A stretch of 64,000 bases of DNA from DATKHR01 sp036557365 (GTDB taxonomy: Bacteria > Acidobacteriota > Vicinamibacteria > Vicinamibacterales > CAVVIG01), in contig DATBHR010000092.1 in NCBI GenBank assembly GCA_036557365.1, positions 248,001-312,000 of the forward strand. Reading direction: 5' to 3'. The notes beneath the pieces are model-generated. The model worked only from the letters and a program-made list of their open reading frames with translations. It was not told the DNA's origin and made no database searches. The translations under genes and the position numbers were made by a program. Below, in pieces: positions 23,937 to 33,458 of the stretch; the first letter of the stretch is position 1, and every line of letters begins with the position of its first letter.

Positions 23937-24923
23937 ATGAAAAAGCTCCTCGTTCTGACGCTCGCTCCGCTTCTGCTGGCCGCGGCTCCCACCGGCTACC
24001 ACATCGTCGGCGAGATCAAGATCGGCGGCGAGGGCGGCTGGGATTACCTGACGGTTGATTCCGCGGCGCGCCGGCTCTACGTGTCGCACGCAACGCACGT
24101 CGTCGTGGTGGACGTGGACGCCAACAAAGTCGTAGGCGACATTCCCGACACGCCAGGCGTTCACGGCATCGCGATCGCGCCGGAGGTTGGCCGCGGCTTC
24201 ATCAGCAACGGCCGCGGCAACAACATCACGATTTTCGATCTCAAGACGCTGAAGGTCACCGGTACGGCCGCGGCTGGCGAGAATCCGGATTCCATCCGCT
24301 ACGACAACGTGTCGGGCCGCGTCTTTGCGTTCAACGGGCGATCGAAGAGCGCGACCGTGGTGGACGCGAAGACCGGAACCGTCGCGGCGACGATCCCGCT
24401 CTCGGGCAAGCCGGAGTTCTCGGTCGCTGACGGCAAAGGCAAGGTATACGTCAACATCGAGGACACGAGCGAGATCGTTGAGATCGACGCCGCCAAGGCG
24501 ACCGTCCTCAAGAAGTTTTCGTTGAGCCCCTGCCAGGATCCATCGGGCCTGGCGATCGACACGAAGAATCGCCGACTGTTTTCGGTCTGCTCGAACCGGC
24601 TGATGGCCATCTCCAACCCAGACACCGGAAAAGTAGAAACGACATTGCCGATCGGCGCCGGACCGGACGGCGTCGCCTTCGATCCAGGAACGGGCTACGT
24701 GTTCAGCTCGAACGGCGACGGCACCATGACCGTCGTGCAGCAGACCGGCGGCAAGTGGGAAGTCGTCGAGAACATCGCAACCGAGCGCGGTGCGCGCACC
24801 GTCGCGGTGGACGAGAAAACGCACAAGGTGTACTCGCCGACGGCGAAGACCGCACCGTCCCAAGGCGGCGGCCGCGCGTCGTTCATCCCCGACACGTTCA
24901 AAGTCCTGGTCGTCGGCAAATGA
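23937..24923 (+). CDS. Secreted YVTN/YncE-type beta-propeller protein
   Basis: 328 aa from ATG 23937 with a signal peptide (MKKLLVLTLAPLLLAAAPTG). Repeated propeller blades read RRLYVSHATHVVVVDVDANKV, GRGFISNGRGNNITIFDL, GRVFAFNGRSKSATVVDAKTG, KGKVYVNIEDTSEIVEIDAAKA, RRLFSVCSNRLMAISNPDTGKV and GYVFSSNGDGTMTVV, about seven blades. Such proteins bind ligands or surfaces in the periplasm. The stop overlaps the start of the TolC gene (ATGA), so it is the first gene of an RND efflux operon, an unusual partner. It may sense or gate efflux, or only be co-expressed. Confidence 0.88.
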   Translation: MKKLLVLTLAPLLLAAAPTGYHIVGEIKIGGEGGWDYLTVDSAARRLYVSHATHVVVVDVDANKVVGDIPDTPGVHGIAIAPEVGRGFISNGRGNNITIFDLKTLKVTGTAAAGENPDSIRYDNVSGRVFAFNGRSKSATVVDAKTGTVAATIPLSGKPEFSVADGKGKVYVNIEDTSEIVEIDAAKATVLKKFSLSPCQDPSGLAIDTKNRRLFSVCSNRLMAISNPDTGKVETTLPIGAGPDGVAFDPGTGYVFSSNGDGTMTVVQQTGGKWEVVENIATERGARTVAVDEKTHKVYSPTAKTAPSQGGGRASFIPDTFKVLVVGK

Positions 24924-26311
24924 CGCCGCGATTCCGTCGTGCAGGAGCGCGCCTCGTTTTGATCGGCATCGCCGCGACAGGCGGCGCGGCCCGCGCCGCT
25001 GCGCAGAATCAGCCGCCAGGTTTGACGCTGGCGCAGCCGGAAGCGCCGTCGGGGCCGCCGGTCGTGCTGACGCTGCACGACGCGCTCGAGCGCGCGCGGC
25101 AGCTCGATGTTCAGGTGCAGTCGGCCGCGACGGATGCAGACGTGGCGAAGGGCGACAGCGTCCAGGCGAAGTCAGGCCTCCTGCCCACCTTCAGCTACTC
25201 GTTGCAGTACCTCGGCAACCAGGCAAACGGCGTCAACCCCAACGGCCGGTTCGTGTCGCTCGATGGCGTCAACATGTATCGCTCGTGGGCGATGATGCGC
25301 CAGGAGCTCTCCGCGAACACGTTCACATCGTCGCCGCTGCGGCGCGCGCGCGCGATGGAAGCGTCGGCGCAGGCGCGCCTCGAAGTGGCGCAACGCGGCC
25401 TCGCCGTCACGGTGACGAGGTCGTACTACGCGCTCGTCGTCGCGGAGCGGAAGTACGCGACCGCGCAGCAGGCGGCGCAGCAATCGGCGCGTTTCCTGGA
25501 GATCGCGCAGCAGCAGGAGCGGCTCGGCCAGGTCGCGCGGTACGACGTCGTGAAGGCGGCGGTTCAGGACGGGCAGCAGCAGCAGAACTATCGCGAAGCA
25601 TTCGTCGCCATGGACAATGCGCGCCTCTCGCTCGCCGTGCTGCTGTTTCCCACGTTCAGCGAGAACTTCACCGTGGTGGACGACCTGCACACCGCGCCGC
25701 CGCTCCCGTCCTTCGTCGACGCGCGGAACATGGCGTCGCGCGACAACCCGGAGCTTCGAGCCGCAAACGAGACGCTGAACGCCGCGTCGCACGACGTTCG
25801 CAGCGCGAAGAACGCGTTCTATCCGACGCTGCTCATCGACGCCGTCTACGGCATCGAAGCGAACGAGTTCGCGCTCCACAGTCCGATCGCCGCGCAGCCC
25901 GAGCTCGGTGTCCTCCCGAACCTCGGCTACTTCGTGACGGCGAATCTGACCGTTCCGATCTGGGACTGGGGCGGTCTTCGCAGCAAAGTGCGCCAGAGCG
26001 AATCGCGCGAGCAGCTCGCGCGCGTGACGCTCAGCCAGACACAGCGTCAGCTGCTGAGCAACCTGTACGCGCTCTACAATCAGGCCGTCGTGGCGCGTGC
26101 CGCGGTGGACAATTTGCAGCGGGTCGCAGACATGGCCGCCGAAGGGCTCCGGCTGACCAATCTCCGGTATCAGGCGGGCGAGTCGACCGCACTCGAAGTC
26201 GTGGACGCGCAGAACACGCTCGTCCAGGCGCGCAACGCGGCCGACGATGCCGTAGCGCGGTATCGTGTGGCGCTGGCGGATCTCCAGACACTGACGGGCA
26301 GCTTCGAATGA
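24920..26311 (+). CDS. TolC-family outer-membrane efflux protein
   Basis: 463 aa from ATG 24920, overlapping the upstream stop by 4 nt; the frame extends further 5' but that region overlaps the propeller gene. It has a signal peptide (LVLIGIAATGGAARAAAQ). Two OEP repeats are visible, each with a long helix-strand-helix pattern: VVLTLHDALERARQLDVQVQSAATDADVAKGD ... LARVTLSQTQRQLLSNLYALYNQAVVA and LTNLRYQAGESTALEVVDAQNTLVQARNAA. The typical FTVVDDLHTAPPLPSF equatorial region lies between them. It forms the trimeric exit duct for the pump encoded by the next two genes. The C-terminus overlaps the adaptor gene by 4 nt. Confidence 0.92.
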   Translation: MTPRFRRAGARLVLIGIAATGGAARAAAQNQPPGLTLAQPEAPSGPPVVLTLHDALERARQLDVQVQSAATDADVAKGDSVQAKSGLLPTFSYSLQYLGNQANGVNPNGRFVSLDGVNMYRSWAMMRQELSANTFTSSPLRRARAMEASAQARLEVAQRGLAVTVTRSYYALVVAERKYATAQQAAQQSARFLEIAQQQERLGQVARYDVVKAAVQDGQQQQNYREAFVAMDNARLSLAVLLFPTFSENFTVVDDLHTAPPLPSFVDARNMASRDNPELRAANETLNAASHDVRSAKNAFYPTLLIDAVYGIEANEFALHSPIAAQPELGVLPNLGYFVTANLTVPIWDWGGLRSKVRQSESREQLARVTLSQTQRQLLSNLYALYNQAVVARAAVDNLQRVADMAAEGLRLTNLRYQAGESTALEVVDAQNTLVQARNAADDAVARYRVALADLQTLTGSFE

Positions 26312-27606
26312 CGATGAGGCACGCGCTCCGCCGGAATGCGTCGGCGTACGGTCTGCTCGGTGTTGGCGTTCTCGTGACGCTGTCAGCCTGCCGCGCCAAG
26401 CGTGAGGCGGAGACGCCGGCCGTTGTTACGGTCGACGTGGCGCCGGTCCTGCAGACGACGATTCAGCGCACGATTCGAGCGGACGCGCTGCTGTATCCGT
26501 TTCAGCAGGCAGCGATCATCCCCAAGATCACCGCGCCGATCAAAAAGCTGTACGTCAAACGCGGAGCGCACGTCCATGCCGGGCAGCTGCTCGTCGAGCT
26601 CGAGAACGCCGACCTCGCGGGATCGGTGGTCGAAAGCCGCGCCGCCGCCGATCTGGCGGATGCGAATTACGAAACGACCGCGCACGCAACTGTTCCGCAG
26701 GAACTGCAGAAGGCCGAGCTCGATGCGCGTACTGCGAAGGACGCGCTCGATGCGCAGCAGGCCGTGTACGACAACCGTGTGAGGTTGAACAAGGAAGGCG
26801 CGATCGCGCAGAAGGACGTCAACGAGGCGCAGGTCGCCCTGAGTCAGGCGCGCACGCAGTACGAGACGGCCCAGAAGCACCTCCAGGATCTGCAAGGATT
26901 CGCGCGCGATCAGGAACTGAAGGCGGCGCGTGCGCAGCGTGACGCGGCGAAGGGCCGCAACGAAGCGGCCCAGGCGCAATTGAACTACACGAAGATTACG
27001 AGCCCGATCGACGGCGTCGTCACGGATCTGCCGTTGTATCCGGGCGAGATGCCGCCCAGCGCGGCGCCGATCGTGACGGTCATGGATGTCTCGAAGGTCA
27101 TCGCGCGCACGCACATTCCTCCGAGCGAAGCCGCAGAGCTCTCCATCGGCGACGACGCGAACATCATTACGTCCACCGGCGCGCCGATCGCCGCGAAAGT
27201 CACGGTTATCAGCCCTGCGCTCGATCCGTCCAATACGACGGTCGAAGTGTGGGTGCAGGCGGACAACGCGGACGGCAAGCTGAGACCCGGCACGAGCCTG
27301 CGCGTCGAGATGATCGCGAAAACAGTTCCGAATGCACTCGTCGTTCCACAGACCGCCGTGCTCACGAGCCCGTCGGGCGCCACGTTCGCCATCGTCATCG
27401 ACAACGACAACACGCCGCACCTCCGCAAGATCGCCGTTGGCATTCGCGACGCGGGGCAGGCGCAGGTGACCGACGGTCTGTCGAGCGGTCAGCGTGTCGC
27501 GACCACCGGCGCGTTCGAGCTGTTCAAGCTCGAACCCGAGGTATTGAGCAAGACGAAAGTGAAAATCGCGCCCGCCAAGGAAGAAGAAGAACCCGAGGAG
27601 ACCTAG
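26308..27606 (+). CDS. RND efflux periplasmic adaptor (membrane fusion protein), lipoprotein
   Basis: 432 aa from ATG 26308 in an ATGA overlap with the TolC gene. The N-terminus has a lipoprotein signal (LLGVGVLVTLSAC). Domains in order: half lipoyl (AAIIPKITAPIKKLYVKRGAHVHAGQLLVELEN), a long coiled-coil hairpin (QELQKAELDARTAKDALDAQQAVYDNRVRLNKEG ... AQRDAAKGRNEAAQAQLNY), second half lipoyl (TKITSPIDGVVTDLPLYPGE), a beta-barrel domain (KVIARTHIPPSEAAELSIGDDANI) and a membrane-proximal domain. It ends in an acidic tail EEEEPEET. It bridges the inner-membrane pump and TolC. Confidence 0.92.
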   Translation: MTMRHALRRNASAYGLLGVGVLVTLSACRAKREAETPAVVTVDVAPVLQTTIQRTIRADALLYPFQQAAIIPKITAPIKKLYVKRGAHVHAGQLLVELENADLAGSVVESRAAADLADANYETTAHATVPQELQKAELDARTAKDALDAQQAVYDNRVRLNKEGAIAQKDVNEAQVALSQARTQYETAQKHLQDLQGFARDQELKAARAQRDAAKGRNEAAQAQLNYTKITSPIDGVVTDLPLYPGEMPPSAAPIVTVMDVSKVIARTHIPPSEAAELSIGDDANIITSTGAPIAAKVTVISPALDPSNTTVEVWVQADNADGKLRPGTSLRVEMIAKTVPNALVVPQTAVLTSPSGATFAIVIDNDNTPHLRKIAVGIRDAGQAQVTDGLSSGQRVATTGAFELFKLEPEVLSKTKVKIAPAKEEEEPEET

Positions 27607-27622
27607 GCTCCGCACTCCATCC

Positions 27623-30600
27623 ATGGCACAGACCGCAGACGAGCAGGCCGAACGCTACTGGTTCGCGCGCCACTCGAAATCGATCATCGTCCTCATCGCG
27701 ATCCTGAGCGTCGTCGGCATTTACCAGGCCGCGACGCTGCCGGTCGCCGTTTTTCCGACGACGAACTTCCCGCGCATCATCATCGGCGTCGACAACGGCG
27801 TCATGCCGATCGAGCAGATGGACGTCACGATCACGCGGCCGCTCGAGGAAGTGGTGCGCACGGTCCCCGGCCTCGAGGACGTGCGGTCGGTGACCAGCCG
27901 CGGATCGGCGGAAATCAACCTGTTCTTCAACTGGCGCGTCGACATGTTGGAGACGCTGCAACTCGTCCACGCCGCGGTGTCGCGCGTCCAGAGCACGCTG
28001 CCGGCGACGGCGCGCATCCAGACGCACCGGCTCGATTTCTCGAGCTTTCCGATCATCGGTTACAGCCTAACGTCCGATACCGTTCCGCAGAAGGATCTGT
28101 GGGACCTCGCGACGTACGAGATCAAGCCGCGGCTGAACGCGCTTCCAGGCGTGGCGAGCGTGCTCGTGCAGGGCGGGCAGCGGCCGGAGTTTCACGTCAT
28201 CGTCGATCCGGCGGCGATGCTGCGCGCGAAGTCATCGATCGCCGACATCGTCGGCGCGATCAATCGCACGAACGTCATCGACTCGCCCGGTCTCCTCAGT
28301 CGCAATCACCAGCTGTTTCTCGGGCTGGTGAGCGCGCAGGCGCACAGCGCAGACGACGTCGGCGACATGGTCGTCAAGCAGGTGAACAACGTCCCGGTGC
28401 GCGTCCGCGATCTGGGACGTGTTGAAGCAGCGACCGAACCCATCTACACGGCCGTCAGCGCGAACGGGAAGCCGGCGCTGCTGCTCAGCGTCAATCGTCA
28501 GCCGGACAGCAACACCGTCCAGGTCGCCGACGAAGTGCACACGGAGATGGCCGCCATCCGCCCCGGCCTGCCCGCCGGCGTCGAGATGCGTCCGTTCTAC
28601 GACCAGTCCGACATCGTGCAGGAATCGGTCGGCAGCGTGCGCGACGCGATCGTCATCGGGCTGTTCCTCGCCGGATTGATCATCTGGCTCTTCCTGCGCG
28701 ACTGGGGCACGGCGATCATGACCGGGCTCGTGGTGCCGGTGACGATGGTGGTCACGTTCATCGCGATGAGGATGCTGGGACAGAGCTTCAACCTGATGAC
28801 GCTCGGCGGCCTCGCGGCCGCGGTCGGCCTCGTCATCGACGACAAGATCGTCGTCGTCGAGAACATCGTCCTGCATCGCGACGGCGGAGAAGGTCCGCTG
28901 CAGGCGACCGCGAGCGCGTTGAAGGAGCTGACGGTTCCGCTGATCGGATCGACGCTGACGCCGATCGTGGTTTTCCTTCCGCTCATCACGATCACCGGCG
29001 TGACCGGGACGTTCTTCAGGGCGCTGGCGATCGCGATGAGCGTCTCGCTCCTCACGTCGCTCGTGCTCGCGCTGGTCTGGACGAGCAATCTCAGCACGCG
29101 ACTGATACGGCGCGGACAGAAGACATCGCCCGAGGTGGCGGCGCAGACGGTGGATTCAGCCGACGCACGTCTTCGCCGCATGATGGCGGCAGAAGAGGCA
29201 TCGCTCGATAGGGGCCGATTCGGCCGCGTCCTGACCGCGTACGAACGCTGGATGCGATGGTCGCTCAGGCGGCCGGCCGCGCTCGCTGGACTCTGTGCGC
29301 TGCTCATCGTCGTGTCGTTCGTCTGCTATCGCGCGCTCGGCACCGATCTGCTCCCGGCATTCGACGAAGGCGGCTTCGTCATCGACTACGTGATGCCGGC
29401 GGGAAGCGCGCTGCAGGAAACGAATCGCGTCCTCGGTCACATCGAGTCGATTCTGCGCGCGACGCCGGAGGTCGAGAGCACGTCGCGGCGCACCGGCCTG
29501 GAGCTCGGTCTGGCTGCCGTCACCGAGCCGAACACCGGCGACATCGCGGTCAAACTGAAAGGCGGACGGCGACGGCCCGTCGACGAGGTGATCAGCGAGG
29601 TGCGCGCGAAGATCACCGCGTCCCATCCGGGGCTGGACGTCGAGTTCGTCCAGGTCCTGCAGGACATGATTGGCGACCTGACCGGCGCGCCGGAACCAAT
29701 CGTCGTGAAGCTGTTCTCGCCCGATCCGGATCTTCTGAGCACGTGGGCGTCGCAAGTGGCGGATGCGCTGGAGAAGGTGAAGATCGGAAGCAAGAGCCCG
29801 ATTGTCGACGTGGAAAACGGCGTCGAGAAATCCACGAGCGGGCCGGCCATCCGCTTCACCGTCAATCCGGACGCAGCCGCGCGATCCGGGTTCACACCCG
29901 AAGAGCTCGGCACGGTGGCGGTCGCGATGGTCGAAGGCGAGCCGGCGGCGGCGCCGGTTCTCATCAACGATCGGCCGTATCCGCTGCGCGTGCGCTTTCC
30001 TGCCTCGACGCGTGCGTCGCTGGAAGCGATGAGCAGCGCGCTGATCGTCAGTTCGTCCGGGTCCACCGCGACGCTCGGCTCGGTATCAACCGTCGACGAA
30101 CTGCCCGGCCAGACGGAAGTGCGGCGGGAGAACCTGCAGCGCGTCGTCGAGGTGACGGCGCGCCTGGAAGGCGTCGACATGGGCACGGGCGTCCAGGCGG
30201 TTCAGCGGACTGTCGCCGACCTGAAGCTGCCGCCGTCGATTCGCGTCGAGTACGGAGGCACGTACCAGGAGCAGCAGCGATCGTTCCGCGACCTGTCAAT
30301 CGTCCTCGGCCTGGCGGTCGTCCTGATCTTCCTCGTGCTGTTGTTCGAATTCCGATCGTTCACGCCGGCGGTCGCGATTCTGTCGTCGGCAATCCTGTCG
30401 ACGTCCGGCGTGTTCGTTGCGCTGCTCCTCACGAAAACGACGTTCAACGTCTCGTCGTTCATGGGACTGATCATGGTCGTGGGCATCGTCGCCAAGAACG
30501 GCATCCTGCTGCTCGACGCCAACGAGAAGTTCCGATCGGTCGGCTTCTCCGTGGAGGAGGCGATCGTCCAGGCGGGACGGCGGAGGCTGCGGCCAATCGT

Positions 30601-30772
30601 GATGACGGCGCTCGCGGCTGTCGCAGGCATGATGCCGCTCGCCATCGCACTGGGCGCCGGCTCGCAGATGCTGCAGCCGCTCGCGATCGCGGTCATCGGC
30701 GGCATTCTGATCTCGATGGTGCTGTCGCTGATCGTGACGCCGGCGATCCAGTATTTCCTTACTCGAGGTTAG
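27623..30772 (+). CDS. RND efflux transporter (AcrB/HAE-like inner-membrane pump)
   Basis: 1049 aa, 16 bp after the adaptor gene. Twelve helices with two large periplasmic loops. The proton-relay residues typical of drug-type RND pumps are present: paired Asp in GLVIDDKIVVVENI (helix 4) and Lys in GIVAKNGILLLDANEKF (helix 10). The early FPTTNFPRIIIGVDNGVMPIEQMDVTITRPLEE segment is the first pore subdomain. It should extrude hydrophobic or amphipathic compounds by proton antiport; the substrate is not deducible. The paired Asp rather than a DFG-type motif argues against a heavy-metal pump. A second, separate RND system lies at 49.5-55.2 kb. Confidence 0.92.
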   Translation: MAQTADEQAERYWFARHSKSIIVLIAILSVVGIYQAATLPVAVFPTTNFPRIIIGVDNGVMPIEQMDVTITRPLEEVVRTVPGLEDVRSVTSRGSAEINLFFNWRVDMLETLQLVHAAVSRVQSTLPATARIQTHRLDFSSFPIIGYSLTSDTVPQKDLWDLATYEIKPRLNALPGVASVLVQGGQRPEFHVIVDPAAMLRAKSSIADIVGAINRTNVIDSPGLLSRNHQLFLGLVSAQAHSADDVGDMVVKQVNNVPVRVRDLGRVEAATEPIYTAVSANGKPALLLSVNRQPDSNTVQVADEVHTEMAAIRPGLPAGVEMRPFYDQSDIVQESVGSVRDAIVIGLFLAGLIIWLFLRDWGTAIMTGLVVPVTMVVTFIAMRMLGQSFNLMTLGGLAAAVGLVIDDKIVVVENIVLHRDGGEGPLQATASALKELTVPLIGSTLTPIVVFLPLITITGVTGTFFRALAIAMSVSLLTSLVLALVWTSNLSTRLIRRGQKTSPEVAAQTVDSADARLRRMMAAEEASLDRGRFGRVLTAYERWMRWSLRRPAALAGLCALLIVVSFVCYRALGTDLLPAFDEGGFVIDYVMPAGSALQETNRVLGHIESILRATPEVESTSRRTGLELGLAAVTEPNTGDIAVKLKGGRRRPVDEVISEVRAKITASHPGLDVEFVQVLQDMIGDLTGAPEPIVVKLFSPDPDLLSTWASQVADALEKVKIGSKSPIVDVENGVEKSTSGPAIRFTVNPDAAARSGFTPEELGTVAVAMVEGEPAAAPVLINDRPYPLRVRFPASTRASLEAMSSALIVSSSGSTATLGSVSTVDELPGQTEVRRENLQRVVEVTARLEGVDMGTGVQAVQRTVADLKLPPSIRVEYGGTYQEQQRSFRDLSIVLGLAVVLIFLVLLFEFRSFTPAVAILSSAILSTSGVFVALLLTKTTFNVSSFMGLIMVVGIVAKNGILLLDANEKFRSVGFSVEEAIVQAGRRRLRPIVMTALAAVAGMMPLAIALGAGSQMLQPLAIAVIGGILISMVLSLIVTPAIQYFLTRG

Positions 30773-30775
30773 GAG

Positions 30776-30962
30776 AGGACGGAGACAACGGCAAACTCAA
30801 CGGAGGAACAGAGGAACGGAGGACGAACGGAGAAGAGCGATTCGCCGTCAGCCGGCCTGCGATGCAGGCCGGCCGTCGAATCGCCGGTTCCGTTCCCCTC
30901 TGTTTCTCCGTTCCTCCGTTGCGATCTCCGTTCCCTCCGTTCCCTCCGTCACCTCTGTTCAC
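30776..30962. repeat. Dispersed palindromic intergenic repeat, copy 2 (inverted orientation)
   Basis: In minus orientation the element begins GAACAGAGGTGACGGAGGG (30960 downwards) and ends near 30776 after a CCTCCGTTGAG-type terminus. CAACGGAGGAAC (30798-30809) is a perfect inverted partner of 30910-30921. The centre holds a 10-bp stem with a 3-nt loop, GCCGGCCTGC / GCAGGCCGGC (30851-30873), next to GTCGAATCGC. It fills nearly all of the gap between the RND pump and the convergent NHL-propeller gene, and its end overlaps the last codons of the latter. It may double as a terminator for both. Confidence 0.75.
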
Positions 30963-32097
30963 TCACCACGAATTTCTGCACGCGCTTCCCTTCGTACGTC
31001 TCGGTGATGAAGAGATCGCCTTTCGAGTTCACCGCGAGGTTGTGTGCGCCGTAGAACTGACCGGCCCAATGGCCGGCGCCGCCGAACGTGCTGACCAGCC
31101 GGAGCGTCTTCCGTTCGAGGATGTAGACCTGCTGATTGGTGCCGTCGGGCACGATGAGCCACGTCTGATCCGGATCGACCGAGAACCCGACGTCCCAGAC
31201 CGATCCGCTGCCGAACGTATCCTTCGCGACGAAGGCTTCCTGAATGAACGTCCCGTCCTTGTGAAACACCTGCAGCCGGTTGTTCGTGCGATCGCACACG
31301 TAGACGAGCCCATCGTGTGAGATCTGTACGGCGTGCACGATGCGGAACTGCGGCGGCGGCGGCCCATTCGGATCGTATTGGCTCGGTTTGTTCTCGTGCT
31401 GCACGACACCGCTGAATGGACCCGGCAGCTGTTCGCCGCTCTTCTTGAAATAGTCATCGTCCGGCCGCTTGCCGTACGCGCCCCAGTGCCGCTTGTACGC
31501 ACCCGTGGTCGCGTCGAAGACGATGACCCGATGATTGACGTAGCCGTCGGCGACGTAGAGCTCGTTGGCCGCTCGATCGACGACCATGTTCGCCGCCGCG
31601 CCCAGATTGACGGTGTCGTTGCTGCCGTGGCCCTGACCCTTGCGGCCGATCTGCATCAGGAACTTTCCCGCGCGCGTGAACTTGAGAATCTGGGCGTCCT
31701 GCTCGCCGCCGCCTCCGAGCCACACGTTGTCGTCCTGGTCGACGTAGATGCCATGTTCGAGCTGCGGCCATTCGTAGCCGTTGCCCGGTCCTCCCCATGA
31801 CGAGACGAGCACGCCGTCGGCGTCGAATTCCAGCACGGGCGGCGCCGCTGACCAGATCGAACGCGTCTCGTTCGGCTGCAACGTTGACGGGCGATGCGTA
31901 ATCCAGACGTGATCGCGCGAATCGACGGCGACGCCGACAACCGCGCCCAGAATCCAGTGGTTGGGAAGCTGCCGCGGCCAGTACGGATCCACGTGAAACG
32001 TCGGGACCTTCCGGGGCGTGGATGACTGAGGAGCGGTTTCCGTTCGTGCCGACACCATGATTGTTCCAAGAATGATGGCGATGAGCGCGACCCTCAC
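30949..32097 (-). CDS. Secreted NHL-repeat beta-propeller protein
   Basis: 382 aa with an N-terminal signal (MRVALIAIILGTIMVSART). Six-bladed NHL-like repeats: GVAVDSRDHVWITHRP, EHGIYVDQDDNVWLGGGG, ANMVVDRAANELYVADGYVNHRVIVFDA, VHAVQISHDGLVYVCDRTNNRLQVFHKDGTF, VGFSVDPDQTWLIVPDGTNQQVYILER and HNLAVNSKGDLFITETYEGKRVQKFVV. The family includes lyase-like and ligand-binding propellers. It starts in an ATGA overlap with the histidine-kinase gene, making it the third gene of a response-regulator/kinase/propeller operon, and could be a periplasmic sensor for that kinase. Its stop codon and last residues (SEQR) lie inside the palindromic repeat. Confidence 0.88.
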   Translation of the reverse strand: MRVALIAIILGTIMVSARTETAPQSSTPRKVPTFHVDPYWPRQLPNHWILGAVVGVAVDSRDHVWITHRPSTLQPNETRSIWSAAPPVLEFDADGVLVSSWGGPGNGYEWPQLEHGIYVDQDDNVWLGGGGEQDAQILKFTRAGKFLMQIGRKGQGHGSNDTVNLGAAANMVVDRAANELYVADGYVNHRVIVFDATTGAYKRHWGAYGKRPDDDYFKKSGEQLPGPFSGVVQHENKPSQYDPNGPPPPQFRIVHAVQISHDGLVYVCDRTNNRLQVFHKDGTFIQEAFVAKDTFGSGSVWDVGFSVDPDQTWLIVPDGTNQQVYILERKTLRLVSTFGGAGHWAGQFYGAHNLAVNSKGDLFITETYEGKRVQKFVVSEQR

Positions 32098-33458
32098 CGC
32101 GAACCCACCGGAAGTTCGATGCAGAACGTCGTGCCGGTCTCGCCGCTCGATTCGAGCTCGAGCGTGCCGCCGTGCGCTTCCGCAATCCAGCGGGCGATCG
32201 GAAGGCCGAGGCCGCTGCCGTCCGCGCGCCGCGACGGATCGAGCTGCACGAACCGATCGAAGATGCGGTCGCGGTCTCCTTCGGCGATGCCGGTCCCGGC
32301 GTCGCTCACCCGTATCGCGATCGACACGCCGTTGGGGACGACGTCAACGGCGACGAGGCCGTGCGGGCGCGAGTGCTGGACCGCGTTTCGGAGGACGTTC
32401 AACAGCATGCGCCGCAGGAGATCTTCGTCGCCAACGAAGGTGATATCGGCGGGTCCGTGCGAGCTCACCGTGACGCCGCGCTCCGCGCCGAGGACGCTCG
32501 CCGCGCTGCGGCATTCGCTGACGAGCTCGTCCAGGTACAAGTCCACCGGCCGCAGCGGATAGCCGCCGGCATCGGCTCGCGCGAGGACCAGCATGTCCTC
32601 GACGAGTCGTCCGACGCGCTTGGCTTCGTCACCCGCTATCGTGAGCGCCTCGCGGTACTCAGGTTCGTCCCGGTGCGCGCGCGACAGCGTGACGTCGGCC
32701 GCGGACCGGATGACCGATAGCGGCGTCCGCAGCTCGTGCGACGCGTCGGCCATGAACTGACGCTGCGTCTGGAGCGCCGTACGGAGACGGGCGACGAGGC
32801 CGTTGAACGCACGCGCGAGGACGCCGAGCTCGTCGGTGCGATCGCTGTGGCCGAGATCGTCGGCACCGGTGAGTGGAATCGACGCCGCTCGCTCGGCCAT
32901 CGCCGCAATCGGACGAAGTCCGACCGATGCGATCCACAAACCGCCGGCAATGGCGAGCAGCAGCATGATCGGGATGCCGACCATGATCGCTTCGCGCGCC
33001 TCGCGCTGCTCGCGCATGACGTCCGCGAGCGAGATGCCGGTGACGAGCACCAATGTCCGTCCGTCGATGGTGGCCGGCTGCACGTGCACGCGCCAGTCAT
33101 CGGGCGGGGAATGCACGATCAGCTGTCGGGGCGCGGATGCGTCCTCCGGGCGAATCGGAATCGAGAACGGATCGGCCGTTGTGCCGAGCCTTTCGCCGTT
33201 CGCAGTGAAGACGGCGATTGCGTGGCCGGGCGCGCCAACGAGTTCGCGCGCCTCGTCCGCGGCCGCCTTCGCGTCGCCGGTTTCGTGGAGTTCGTCCCGG
33301 AGCACGTTGCTGAGCGTGCTGGTCACGGCGTCGAGCTCGCGATCGACGCGCCGGAGACCAATCCGTTCGAGCTGCCAGGCGACGACCACCGCGGAGACGG
33401 TGATCACCGCCAGCAGCACGAGCGAGTACCAGACGGTGAGTCGCGTCCGCAGCGTCAT
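32094..33458 (-). CDS. Two-component sensor histidine kinase
   Basis: 454 aa from ATG 33458, which overlaps the response-regulator stop by 4 nt (an upstream start at 33476 is less likely). Two transmembrane helices (LVLLAVITVSAVVVAW; VGIPIMLLLAIAGGLWIAS) flank a ~125-residue periplasmic sensor domain. A HAMP domain, then HisKA with the H-box FMADASHELRTPLSVI, then HATPase_c with N-box LLNVLRNAVQHS, G1 SDAGTGI, F-box RIFDRFVQ and G2 GSGLGLPIA follow. It autophosphorylates on the H-box His and passes the phosphate to the regulator encoded upstream. The signal is unknown; the coupled propeller downstream is a candidate partner. Confidence 0.93.
   Translation of the reverse strand: MTLRTRLTVWYSLVLLAVITVSAVVVAWQLERIGLRRVDRELDAVTSTLSNVLRDELHETGDAKAAADEARELVGAPGHAIAVFTANGERLGTTADPFSIPIRPEDASAPRQLIVHSPPDDWRVHVQPATIDGRTLVLVTGISLADVMREQREAREAIMVGIPIMLLLAIAGGLWIASVGLRPIAAMAERAASIPLTGADDLGHSDRTDELGVLARAFNGLVARLRTALQTQRQFMADASHELRTPLSVIRSAADVTLSRAHRDEPEYREALTIAGDEAKRVGRLVEDMLVLARADAGGYPLRPVDLYLDELVSECRSAASVLGAERGVTVSSHGPADITFVGDEDLLRRMLLNVLRNAVQHSRPHGLVAVDVVPNGVSIAIRVSDAGTGIAEGDRDRIFDRFVQLDPSRRADGSGLGLPIARWIAEAHGGTLELESSGETGTTFCIELPVGSR

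Noticed and set aside
29257..31320. 687-codon plus-strand frame overlapping the RND pump and running into the NHL gene
   Set aside because: Out-of-frame shadow; Arg/Gly-rich, no motif, and it crosses a repeat and a convergent gene.
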